Of a stretch of 64,000 nucleotides of DNA, positions 45,618-55,514 are shown one piece after another (the first letter of the stretch is position 1; each line of letters opens with the position of its first letter). The stretch spans positions 1,302,001-1,366,000 of the forward strand of contig NC_134983.1 in NCBI RefSeq assembly GCF_050947335.1, given 5' to 3'. A model generated the notes under the pieces. The model searched no databases and had not been told where the DNA came from. It saw only the letters and a program-made list of their open reading frames with translations. The translations under genes and the position numbers were made by a program. The DNA comes from Megachile rotundata. Lineage: Eukaryota; Arthropoda; Insecta; Hymenoptera; Megachilidae.

Positions 45618-47053
45618 TGCAACGAGGCATATTTGCATTTAGTCGATTAGCTTTTTTTTTTGGTTGTTATGCCTCCTTACCAGGATCCCCCCCAATTGCC
45701 TGCCCCACTCCTCCGCCCAAGCGGACCCCCTCGCCGCTGGGGAAAGAATGAGTGCCGGAGTGCCTGGTGTTTTTTTTTCAATTGCGCACATTTTTTTGTT
45801 TAACCTTTTTTTTATATATTTATTAACCACGCTTTTCTCCCTCCTCCCTCCCCCTTCTGCCCCCCTATCAACCGAGGAGCCGTCGTTGTCCCCGGTCGCG
45901 GAGGAACCTCTCCCTGAGCGACGGAGGCGCGAGATGGGTCCACCAAAGACACCGGCTGTCCGGTCGCGACGCCACCCCGTCATCCTCCGCGGGGGCGACC
46001 GGCAGCCCGCCACCGAGGAACGCCAGGCCTGGGGACGAGCCACCCCCAACCGCCACCTAGAGAGGGCCCCAGGACCTGACCGCCAGCCACCATGGGATGG
46101 CCCATCCTCGACGCCGAAATCCTCGGGGTAAGGGAATACCGCGAACCGGGGAAGAAGATCACGGAGAAGGAAGAAGCAAGCGAGCTGCCGCGAGATAATG
46201 CCAATTTTTCGTCAAAGCCCGCTTAAATCCGAATCGTTTTTTTCTGTGCATCTGGCGTTTTGTGTCTCGCGTTTGTAGTTTTTGCGTTTCAGTTTTTTGC
46301 CATTGTTCATAGTGCGTTCTTTTTTCTGTATTTGGTTTTTTTGTACTGTGTGTATGCCTGCGTGAGAATTCGTCGCCGCCGCCTCAGTCTGGAGTTTTGC
46401 GACCACTGCGTTTAAAAAGGTAGGAGTCATCTCCTTATTCATCATTTTTGTTGTTCTTTTGCGCGTGGGCGAGGGCGATAGGACCCCTGGCCGCAGTGAC
46501 GAGGACCCTAGAGACCGCGAACGGGCTACGCTAACACCGTTCCCCTTATTTTTTTTTCTTTTCGCTTCTGTATTTGGTATTTAGGACCAACGTCCCCTTG
46601 TTGTCCACGACCTCTAAGAGGGCGTGTTCCCTGCGGACGATCGGCATTCCTTCTTCTATTTGTACTTGCGCGTACCGTGTGCCCCCGCGCCGCGAAAGCC
46701 TCCCTCGCAATTGGCGAGTCGATCCTTTTTCCTCGGCCGTTGCTTGTAACGCGTGGAGCCCACTATAGTTTTTTCTATTTTGCTTACGTCGCCTGCTTTG
46801 GGGCCCGAATAAAAACCTCTTTCTGTTGGACACGAACTCGCGGGTCTTTTAATCATTTTTTTTCTGACCCCCTCTGATTCCCGCTCCCGATAGAGCAGCC
46901 GAAAGGGCGATTACCGCGGACGCGTGCATTGGCACTGGCGCCCCGTAAAATAAATCGGCCGTGGGTGTGAGCATCGGTACGTGGAGGGCCATTTTTCCTG
47001 ACTGCCCCCACTCTAGGGAACCTCCTTCAGGTTTCACCCACCGATACGTCACA
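45618..47053 (+). mobile_element. Solo LTR, long form, CTGT target duplication
   Basis: Starts TGCAACGAGGCATATTTGCA, ends CCGATACGTCACA, flanked by CTGT (45614-45617 and 47054-47057). Homologous in blocks to the solo LTR at 24841-25455 but more than twice as long. TTTATATATTTATT near 45815 and GAATAAAA near 46807 could be TATA and polyadenylation signals. Several open frames within are GC-rich chance frames on both strands. No internal element sequences adjoin, so it is a recombination-derived solo LTR. Confidence 0.8.
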
Positions 47054-47912
47054 CTGTGCAAGTCGAAAAATCGTGTATATCTTGCAGCAGTAGAATTACA
47101 CATCATGTACCAATCGTTGGAGCATGGTGTATGAAGATTTCACTTGGAAAATTTATGGTAGGTTCGCGATAGAAAGCTATTATTGGAAAAGACTCTTTCC
47201 TTACTCGTAGGTGAGTACATGTACCTTTTTTCGTATAATAGACTTAATATTTTAGTTTTCGTTTCGTCCTCAATATTCATTTTCAGTATTTCTGAAGGGA
47301 AATTTTGAGAGTACATTCCATACGATACTTTTTAGCCGCGAGGCTTTGAAATCCAGAGGAAATCCCCGGCGTTGCTCGACTCGCGGATTTCCCACTTTCG
47401 CTCTGTTACCGTGCCACTCTCTGCTAAAATAAAACGTGCTAACGACACAATGGAAGGATGGAAGAAAGTCAAGGGACACGCTGATTGAAAGTTCCAAGAA
47501 TTAATGACAACCAATCAGCGTATTTCCCAAAACTTTCGCCAGGGATCCTTTGCTCTTACAATCAAGAACAAATCTTACAAAAAGAACAACCGAGCTTTTC
47601 AAGCGAATAACATCAATCGAATTTTAAAATGAAGAAATCCGTCATTATGGAACATCGAAAATCATACAGTCGACACTTAGTTAGTTGCCCCTTTATCGGA
47701 CGAAAGAGAACTAATTTTGGAACTCCTGCTCTAAGGTTGATTCGGCAGAGCAGCACGACGCGAAAAATCGTAAATGAACAAGCTATGAGATTTACAACCT
47801 CACGGTTCACGCCTCACGCGTCACAAAAAATAAAATCTGTGCGGTCAATCGCGACGTATGTAACCTCGATCGTAACGGTTACACATCGTATATGATGCTA
47901 CGTCGGGATATC
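47054..47912. other. Interval downstream of the gypsy-like element
   Basis: No gene recognised. CAACCAATCAGCGTATTTCC at 47509 and CAACCAATCAGAATATTTCT at 52934 are similar and followed by CGCCAGG, so this could hold the 3' LTR of the gypsy-like element with the 5' LTR near 52.5-53.0 kb; I could not define ends. Confidence 0.35.
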
Positions 47913-48197
47913 TCATATGGATGCTTTGAAAAGGTCAATGCTTTTAAAAGGACTCCGTTGAATCCGTCTCAAATGATCGTCCAACAATGGGCGATGTCGT
48001 AGGTAGTTTTTGATTTCTACTGAGGTTACTAATTTCCATTTGGTGCAGAAAATCTTCAATGGTGATGGCTTTTCGTAGTATAAATCCGTATTTTGCTTGA
48101 ATATTGTTTTTTTGTGTCCAGCGTTTGAGTCCACTCCGACAGTAAATGCTACGAATAGCAACAGTACTGGGATTTGACCCATGTTCTGCAAGACCAA
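47913..48197 (-). pseudogene. Env-like N-terminal fragment of a gypsy-like element
   Basis: The frame starts about 10 bases after the integrase frame ends. Residues 6-25 are hydrophobic (GQIPVLLLFVAFTVGV), consistent with a signal peptide. Then come LYYEKPSPLKIF and KWKLVTSVEI, which resemble the beginning of insect errantivirus/baculovirus F-type envelope proteins (from memory). The frame ends after 94 residues; no furin site, fusion peptide or transmembrane anchor follows. It is a broken gene. An env-like third ORF would place the element in the env-bearing branch of Ty3/gypsy elements. Confidence 0.45.
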
Positions 48198-48206
48198 AAG
48201 TTGTTG

Positions 48207-49042
48207 TTATTGAGTGTGGGTTATTTTCAATTTACCTTGATGCTTATGGATTATTCTATTATTGTCTTTTCTCAATGCAACGTTATTTAAGTTCATAACG
48301 TCCATAATTTCGTATGGTCCAACGTAACGAGGATCTAATTTATGCTGCAGTTTCTTAAATATGTAGGCGTAATCTCCTATTTCAAATCTAATCGGTCGTG
48401 CATGTCTGTCGTAGTAGCGTTTGGACCGTTCTTTTGCGGTGGTCAAGTTATCTGCTGCCAAGTTGGGAATGTTAGTTATTGTTATTATCAGGTTGGTGAG
48501 GTAAGACCCATAAGTTTCCAAAACTTCTCCCTCTGGAAATGCGCTGGGTAACCATGCTAGTTTACCAAAAATAAGTTCGTGCAGTGTAAAGTTGGTTGCT
48601 TCATGAATAGAGGTGTTGTATGATAGTGTTGCGTATGATATGTATGTATCCCAGACTTCATATGATTCTATATAGTGATTTAAGTATTCAATGAGCACGT
48701 GGTGACTTCTCTCCAATGATCCGTTAGTTTGAGGTCTGTATCTTGATGTAGAAACTTTCTTGACTTTGAAGATTTCGGATAAATATTTCATAACCTTCCC
48801 CATGAAGCTCTGTCAGTCAGAATTACTCGGGGTGCTCCAAAAATAGAAGTAAAATATTTTGAAAAAGCGTCTACTTTGATTGTAGCCCTAATGTGCGGTA
48901 TTGCTATTGCTACGCAGTACTTCGCCAAATTATCCTGTATGGTTAAGATGTGATGATTTCCGCTAAGTGTTGGCGGTAGAAGTCCAACAGTGTCCAAAGA
49001 AATCTTTTCGAAGACATCCAGTGGTGTATCTGCGATGACCAT
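48207..49042 (-). pseudogene. Ty3/gypsy integrase
   Basis: Minus-strand blocks: FEKISLDTVGLLPPTLSGNH (first catalytic Asp), GAPRVILTDRASWG (second Asp, but followed by RASW rather than the usual G-x-x-F), NGSLERSHHVLIEYL (third acid, Glu), then a C-terminal YYDRHARPIRFEIGDYAYI and DPRYVGPYEIMDV region typical of gypsy integrase tails. A frameshift near 48790-48803 separates the first 84 residues from the remaining 198. The HHCC zinc domain upstream is poorly preserved. Not functional as it stands. It integrates cDNA in intact relatives. Confidence 0.85.
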
Positions 49043-49107
49043 TAATTGTCGGTCTTACTAGCTTTTCTTTTTGGTAACTTTTACATTTCCTAATAAATTC
49101 TTGTATG

Positions 49108-49365
49108 TCATTCTGCATCCCTGGCCATGAATATTTTACTCATAAACATTTGTAGGTTGTAAACAATGCTTTCTTTTACTCGTAAACATGTGTCTGTGTC
49201 AAATTCAAAATCAGGAAGTACAATGGTGCTAAGTTGTTTTGATGAATTTTGTTGTAGTTGCGTTGGCAATGGAGTAGGTAATCTTGTAGGTGTCAAAGAT
49301 GGTGGCAATTCTTGAACTGAGGTTTCTTCTAGTTGGTTAGTTGTTTTAAAGATTGGTTGAATCAT
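49108..49365 (-). pseudogene. Linker between RNase H and integrase regions
   Basis: An 85-codon Thr/Pro/Gln-rich stretch (SLTPTRLPTPLPTQLQQ), then NSSKQLSTIVLPDFEFD. No domain is recognised. Position suggests a degraded inter-domain part of pol. The sequence 49366-49880 between this and RNase H is also low-complexity and stop-ridden. Confidence 0.4.
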
Positions 49366-49881
49366 AGTAGGAGAGTATATTTCTTCCGTTGGTATTACAG
49401 TTGGGTGTTCAGTTCCTTCCTGTTTAAATGATATAAGATCTTCAGCTGTTGCAAAAGTATTGGGAATGCTTGGGCTCGCTATAGGATTATTGTAGGTTTG
49501 GGGAGAATGTGCTATTGGTGTGAATGAACTATTTGAATTTGGATCACTTTCCAGGATGGGCTAAGGTGATGTGGTTTCTGATATAATAGAGGTATCAATT
49601 TTTAAATCCGTTTAACTCCGGCGAATTCTTCCTCTTCTGATCGAAAGATGGTATGGTATGTTTGATGATTCATCCGAGCTGCTAGTTGATTTCACATATA
49701 TGCGTCTCTTCTCTCGATCTCGTCACAATTCGCGAATACGATGACAGATGGTGTCCGCAGTAGGTTCCATAGTTGGAATAGGCTTTTTGTATTCTTCATC
49801 TTCTCGTGAAATTAATGGAAGACAGATGGTTGTAGGATTTTGATAAAGTGCGTCGGTGTTCATGTTTATTTTTCCTAGTAT

Positions 49882-50133
49882 TCATATATAGAATACGACT
49901 TCGTATTCATATTCCAAAAGTATTAATTTCCACTTTACCAGTCGTAAAGTGGGGTCTTTCACTGTGTGCAACCATACTAAGGGTCGATGGTCAAGGTCAA
50001 GGGTAAACTTTCGTCCATAAACATACTGCTCCAATTGTGTAATCAAATACATCCGTGGTGATGATGAAAAGACAATAGAAGTCTGAATATTGCAGTATAG
50101 GTTGAGTACAGAGTTTGTCCCGTAGATTTTCAA
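49882..50133 (-). pseudogene. Gypsy RNase H remnant
   Basis: EQYVYGRKFTLDLDHRPLVW and RLVKWKLILLEYEYEV match the end of gypsy RNase H (TDHxPLxW and RWxLxLQExxFxIxY blocks). Earlier RNase H blocks are shifted into other frames. Directly follows the RT region on the minus strand. Confidence 0.7.
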
Positions 50134-50155
50134 AGCACTTTTGTTGTTCTTCGGT

Positions 50156-50945
50156 CTATTTAAAACGAACTCCTTTACCCAATAGTTGTGTTAGCGGTTT
50201 TGCCTTCAAGAAATAATCCTTAATGAGACGACGATAATAACCTGTTAGTCCCAAAAATTGTTGAATATTCTTCTGTGTTTTCGAAATTGGAAAATTTTTC
50301 ACGGATTGAAGTTTTCGAGGATCGGGTTTAACACCGTCGGCAGAAATTATGTATATTAAATAGACGATTTCCTTTCTCAGAAATTCACACTTACTAGTTG
50401 GTAGAGTAAGTCCAAATTTTCTAAGGCGATTAAACAGTTTCTTTATCTTGATTTTATGTTTTCGTAATGATGAAGAAACGACAATCATGTCGTCCAGATA
50501 TACGAGAATGTCGGTTCCCTACATGCCGGTTAGTACTTGGTCCATGAGGCGTCGAAAAGCTGGTGGTGCATTCTTTAGACCGAATGGCATTCGTACAAAC
50601 TCGAAGTGTCCATGCGATGTAGGGAAAACAGTCTTCTGTCTATCCTTCGGACCGATTTCGATCTGGTGAAAACCATTCACCAAATCGAAAACAGAAAAGT
50701 ATTTTGGTCCTCCTACCTTGTCCAGTAGTTCGATGATCTGTGGTAATGGATATTTATTGCTCACTGCATTTTCGTTCAGTGCACGAAAATCAATTACCAT
50801 ACGGCAGCGGCTGTTACCTTCGGTGTCTGATTTCTTCGGTACAATCCATAGAGGAGAGTTGTATGGTAAAGTTGATGGTTCGATAATCCCTTGTAAAAGT
50901 CAAATCCCTTCTACCTGACGGTGTATTTCTTCTTCATGTACAGTT
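50156..50945 (-). pseudogene. Gypsy reverse transcriptase
   Basis: From about 50945 the minus strand shows GIIEPSTLPYNSPLWIVPKK, RMVIDFRALNENAVSNKYPL, YFSVFDLVNGFHQIEIGP, FEFVRMPFGLKNAPPAFRR and the catalytic VYLDDMIVVSSS, then a thumb/connection with YLIYIISADGVKPDP and QQFLGLTGYYRRLI. The order and motifs are those of Ty3/gypsy RT. A TAG stop at about 50519-50521, just before the YLDD motif, and one more upstream break the frame, so it is inactive although the catalytic YLDD is intact. Confidence 0.9.
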
Positions 50946-51237
50946 GGATAGCGATACTATCTGGTGTTAATCGGAATTTCATCTGTTACATGAATGGAAT
51001 GATGAAAATTAGGTACCTTGTTTAATTTATCCCCAATCAGGTAAAATCTATCCGAGAATTTCTCTACAATACGAAATACGTGTTGATGTTCTTCTGTATT
51101 GATGTGGTTAGTTCTTAAAGTCTTTTGAATTTGAGATATCCGATCTTTGGTAGATCCTCCAGTTAGGTATGATGCGACTGAATCTTCATCCGAAGAATCG
51201 AATATTTTGTAAGACTAGATATATTGCGGTTCGAAGT

Positions 51238-51636
51238 TCATCTCGATGTTATCTTTTCCCGTGTTCGTGGCAAGTATGTAGCAACTACCACTGTGGTTGC
51301 AAACTGCTGCTTCTCCAATGAAAACTCCTTTCCGGTATCCGGATTAACGATTGGCATTAAAATTTTTTTCTCCGCTCGACCTGTCAGACAATACCTGCTC
51401 GGTGATCGAGAATGTGTCTCCATGCCTGCTATGTTGCTAAAGAAGAACTGTTTAGTGGGACAGTTGCGTGTGACTAATGTTTGATGGTAGTATGCAATTT
51501 TGGCCTGTACCTGAAGAACGTATGGGCTCCCAATGAGTCCATCCACAGAAATGTGTAGATCCTTGGTCGTGTAAAATTCTGTATGTGATCCGTTGACCTC
51601 CAAGGTGGTAGTACCTAAACTTTGAATGGTGCTCAT
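51238..51636 (-). pseudogene. Gypsy protease region
   Basis: Contains VDGLIGSPYVLQVQAKIAYY, corresponding to the second half of a retropepsin fold (DGILGxDFLxxxxAxIDY type), upstream of RT in the expected order. The DTG/DSG catalytic triad is shifted out of frame near the start (RILHDQGSTHFCG in another frame at about 51560). Ends at the 51655 transposon end. Confidence 0.6.
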
Positions 51637-51654
51637 ACGTAAACAATACTTGTA

Positions 51655-51835
51655 ATTGTTTTGTTCGTCATTTAACTGAGTTTCGATGTAAAGACTTTTT
51701 ATTAGACGTTAAGACAATTCCGAGGGAAAGGCAGTTGATCGCGCTGACACTCCATCGCCAGGCTCGAAGTTGCCGCTCCGCTTCTCTACCAACCCTTTTC
51801 GAGAGTTAAACGAGTTATGAGACACCCTGTTTATC
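51655..51835 (+). mobile_element. Right end of mariner-like family inserted in gypsy gag-pol
   Basis: CATTTAACTGAGTTTCGATG, then AAAGACTTTTTATTAGACG and TTAAGACAATTCCGAGG, matching the right arm of the palindromic family, ending GTTATGAGACACCCTG before TTTA. It separates the protease and gag remnants. Only the terminal 180 bp is present. Confidence 0.7.
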
Positions 51836-52088
51836 CGCTGAAGAGGTGACGGTAAACAAGATCTCGGTAAACACGGTCTCGAGATCTGCAGCTATGAGGA
51901 TTTTGTTTAGAACGTCTAGGCGATTCGTCTTCTCCAATTCGATGTCGATTCTTCAAACGGCGTTCGATCTCCAGTACGGCTTCGTAGACTTCTTCCGAGA
52001 ACTTCAATTTGTGATCCAAAGTGGTGATTCTACAACCTACTCGTTCCGGTAGCCCTTCAAGGAAATTTTCCAAGATGTCCTTTTCCAT
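51831..52088 (-). pseudogene. Gypsy gag C-terminal fragment
   Basis: ENFLEGLPERVGCRITTLDH and FSEEVYEAVLEIERRLKNRH are the typical end of gypsy capsid (FLxGLPxxVxxRL...A...E). Arg-rich tail follows. The upstream gag (to about 52300) is stop-ridden but includes HHQNASNYQRNGK. No CCHC knuckle is seen before the insertion at 51835. Confidence 0.65.
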
Positions 52089-53025
52089 TTCGCTGGTAAT
52101 TTGATGCGTTTTGGTGATGTATCTATCCCGGATTGCAGTACGTGGACCGTGAGTGAGAAGCTTCGTTCAATCGATGTATTTCCTATGCGACTCGATATCA
52201 CGAATCCTCGGACGTGAGGTCTCAGCTTAAAAATACGCTAAATTCTTCCCAGGAGCGTATCGTTTTTGCAAAAATGCTAATAGCTCCACAACGTTAAAAA
52301 AACTTTTGTCTTGTACGTTAATACGCGCCGGTCCAGTAAGTGTCGTTAAAACGATAGCCAGATATTCCGATTCTGACACTTCTCGTACTAACGAGATCCG
52401 TTCTCTACGCTTTGCGCGAAAACCGATAAGAATAGATTTTCGCCATCAAAAGAAGGAATCGATGCTAAACTGAATGTCAGATTTGTAACGTTGTCAGATG
52501 ATGCTCCGGCTTGTGTCTGATAAATCCAAAGTTATTCACAATTAACAATGTATTCCACTGTCAAGACTTGTCATACATTTAATTGTGAATATTTAGTTTA
52601 GCCTTAGTTTGTAAATCCATAGTATTTAGCTTTTAGTTGATTTATAGCCGATCCTTTGAAATTTTGTAAAACGCTCCGTGGCAGCAGTAAACTCATGAAA
52701 CCATAAAGACCCACGATTCTTACCGTAGCTTTTTTCGTTCCTTTGTTTCGCATATGGTCACCAGGTACCATCATTTCTAACTTTCTAGTCCGTTATTTCC
52801 CGAATGTTTTACCACGGTCAGCGCGTTGCTTGACTTTATTACTTGCCACGGCCAAGAGCCAAAATTAGTCATAGATAGCGACTGGGAAAAACCCAAGAAG
52901 GGCGGAAACTTTCACCTCCCTTCCCGATTTTCCACAATTTTTGCAACCAATCAGAATATTTCTTCCCCGCCAGGAACATCCCTACCGAGGTTACATCGGT
53001 TATAGTTTTAGACATTTTAAACACA
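52089..53025. other. Gag 5' remnants and possible LTR
   Basis: Stop-ridden gag-like sequence to about 52300, then sequence without clear identity. CAACCAATCAGAATATTTCT at about 52934 resembles 47509, suggesting LTR sequence, but ends are not definable. Confidence 0.35.
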
Positions 53026-53125
53026 TAGAAAACAACATAGATACAAACCAGAACTAGATAGAAAACAACATAGATACAAACTAGAACTAGATAGAAAACA
53101 ACATTAGATACAAACTAGAACTTGA
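53026..53125. repeat. Three 33/34-bp tandem repeats
   Basis: Units at 53026-53058, 53059-53091 and 53092-53125, beginning TAGAAAACAACATAGATACA; two or three substitutions and one insertion between them. Immediately upstream of the virus-derived segment. Confidence 0.9.
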
Positions 53126-53199
53126 TAGAGCATAGTACTTACTACAACATAGCACTTGACTTAGAATAAACTGACATAGTATTTTCAAACCTAGACACT

Positions 53200-54056
53200 T
53201 ATTGTTAGTTGAAGCGCTTACTGGCGTTGGAAAAATAATGAATTTCACTACCCAGCTCATGAGGTAACTGGCAGGCGCTAAGCGCGTCTATCTGCCACAG
53301 CTCACAGTTGCGGTCGTGAAAGGAGCATATGCACACCTATGCAAGCTTCTCGAAATGCAACACGCTAACTACACTGAGACGACCGGCGCTGGTAACTTGC
53401 GCTTGGCTATTATGTCTTACGACTCCGCACTGACGAGATCATACGAGATATCGGATGAGGCTGATTTTCTTTTGTTAGACGAAATACAGTGACGCGGAGA
53501 TCCGACTGTAGTGGCCGATGACATGCAATTCACAATCAAGGATTGTCGATACTAATGCGTGCATGTCACTGCTACAGTGTTGACTCGAGACGGTGTGTAT
53601 TCGCTGGCGGCGGGCCTAGAAATAACTGGGACCCGCTACCAAGGATCATCAAGACTAAATTGGGAGGTTATCCATATGTATTCGAAGTGCCTATGGAAGC
53701 TTTGCGAACTGGTCGTGTTATTTTCTTCTTGTCCTCCAAAGCAGATTGCGAAAAACTTTGTGCATTTGCTAATCGAGAGATTGAGGGTGGTAAAGACTAC
53801 ATCTCTATCCAGCTGCGATGCGGAACAACTGCTGGTGCTTTTGTACAGATGTCATGGGGCAGGCGGTTACCGTACGGGGATGCATCGCGGTAGTTGATTT
53901 TATGGAAGAGATTAAACTGTGCTCGAGGCTTGAGTGTAGTGGTACATCTCTTCTATATAATTACACTCCAATCAGACGCCTGATAGGAGAAGCCATCAAC
54001 AAACAGCGCGAAGGTCGCACTGGCAGGACAAACAAGGGGTATTAGATTACACTATT
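53200..54056 (+). pseudogene. Endogenous viral element: superfamily 2 RNA-virus helicase
   Basis: Helicase motifs appear in canonical order across several frames. TGVGKI at 53220 is the Walker A position (Ser/Thr replaced by Ile). The next block, KRVYLPQLTVAVVKG, fits motif Ia. LLLDEIQ then a stop then RGDP at about 53476 is DExH motif II and its following RGDP. HVTATV at 53562 fits motif III. GRVIFFLSSKADCEKLC at 53711 fits motif IV. QREGRTGRTNKGY at 54004 is motif VI. This set is that of NS3/CI-type helicases of positive-strand RNA viruses (flavi-like or poty-like), not cellular DEAD-box proteins. In-frame stops at 53265 and in motif II, plus at least two frameshifts, show an old, dead copy. 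No intron and no LTR or non-LTR reading frame is fused to it. The virus family is not determined. Confidence 0.7.
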
Positions 54057-55099
54057 TGGGGTCCCCCCTGTGCGTGACTGTAGTATAGACAAGCGAATAG
54101 CTGCTATTGCCATACTAGAGTTCTGAGCTTCTCAAAAGCTGAGGTGGAAGATTGTTGAAAAACATAATAATAAGAACCTTGTGTCGTTATTTAAGGAACT
54201 AACCTGGCTATCTCATAGAAATTTAACTATATCTGACTGGTGGAGAAATAAATTCTCAGCATTGAATAGGGACAAGCGTATAGCCATGGCATCAGGCAAA
54301 AAATACTTAAGTGGGATCTTAAAACAAAAGTTGGATTACCTGCGTAATGCCAACGGTGATTTGGTGTACTTGTACCTGAGTCCAATTATAAGCGACGAAG
54401 TAGTGCTTTTCACCAGATCTTCGCCAGGCAACACGCGTACTGCCTCGGTGGTTGATGACGATGTTTGGTATCGGGGATATTATGACTATGTCCTAAAATG
54501 CGACACTGAGGTTACAAGAGGCATGATATTGGGGGATAATGAACCTCAAATAGCGAGCTTCTTAGAGAGCCGAGATCATGAAGAAGATGTGAATTTGCAC
54601 TTGTTGGCAGAAATAGGACTAACTTCAAAGAGTCAGGTGCCAGGCCAGCATTTAGTTACACACAGTGCCGTAACGCTTTGGGAGGCGTTGCCGCGGCCAC
54701 TGGCGCTTGCGCTGTCATACTCACAGTTCTATCTACAGCCTGACAATCAAGAACCTAAACAGGTTTGTTACAAAAGTATATCCCTTCAGGGATGGTTTTG
54801 CAAGCGGACATTACAAATATATAACAAAGAGATATTGTGCAAATCCCGAACTTTTGGAAATGGACAGGACGATCAGCGGCAGAATTTTGGACATTGTTAA
54901 TGAGGGAAAAAACACTGTGATCAGGTTTTTCAACAAGATTGGACTCCCCATCGGCTTAGAGAGAACGGATAGCTTGCCTGCTATGGGCGCTATCTTGGAA
55001 GGATCAAGATCCCCCCTTAGCAGCTACTGGTTGACTTTCCCCTCAGGGGCTGTGAACGTCGGTCCGCAGTATAGGATTTGGCGATCCCAAGGTACCTGA
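54057..55099 (+). pseudogene. Endogenous viral element: downstream polyprotein part
   Basis: The frame carrying motif VI continues after two stops. A long open segment (54181-54900) contains LFKELTWLSHRNLTISDWW, then an acidic DDDVWYRGYYDYVLKCDTE part. Near 54650-54740 another frame encodes a hydrophobic segment (ALGGVAAATGACAVILTVL), a plausible membrane helix. A third frame continues with CANPELLEMDRTISGRILDI and ends at 55099. A membrane-associated region after the helicase fits the NS4 position in flavi-like polyproteins; this is inference. I recognise no methyltransferase or RNA polymerase motif. No product is expected from it today. Confidence 0.55.
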
Positions 55100-55514
55100 A
55101 ACATCGACTCACACCGTAAGCTTGTGGTCATGTTTTGCAGGAACAAGGGGCTTGTCTTAACGGGCCGGCCGCGAGGAGTAAAGTTCCATAAAAAATCCGC
55201 TGTGTCACTGCGGGGCCGAATACGACCACGGCACCCCTATCTGTCGTATAAAGCGACTAAAAAGAGTCGTCCCTGAAGTAGTTCCGAAGATATGCGAGGC
55301 TACACCGGCGGGGCCTTCAGACTCTGGCAGGTACTATTATACCTGGCAGGCTCGCACGGTAGAGAGAAAAGGGGCGATAGGGGGTCGTCCCAACCCAAGG
55401 TGTGGAGATCAACCATGCCGAAGGATGCATGGCTGTCAGGACGTTAAACCGGCGCGGTCACTAACGGTACCTGCCCCAACCCTGCTGGTATCTTTTTCTT
55501 TTTTGTTTAGGAAG
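55100..55514 (+). other. Retroelement-like leader sequence
   Basis: ACCGTAAGCTTGTGGTCATG at 55118 is shared with the left non-LTR leader (minus strand near 1490). GACCACGGCACCCCTATCTG followed by CGTATAAAGCGACTAAAAAG resembles common insect LINE leader sequence (impression from memory). No coding region. Confidence 0.4.

Noticed and set aside
45639..46131. Overlapping frames on both strands of the long solo LTR
   Set aside because: GC-rich low-complexity sequence, no domain, no conservation with the short LTR copy.
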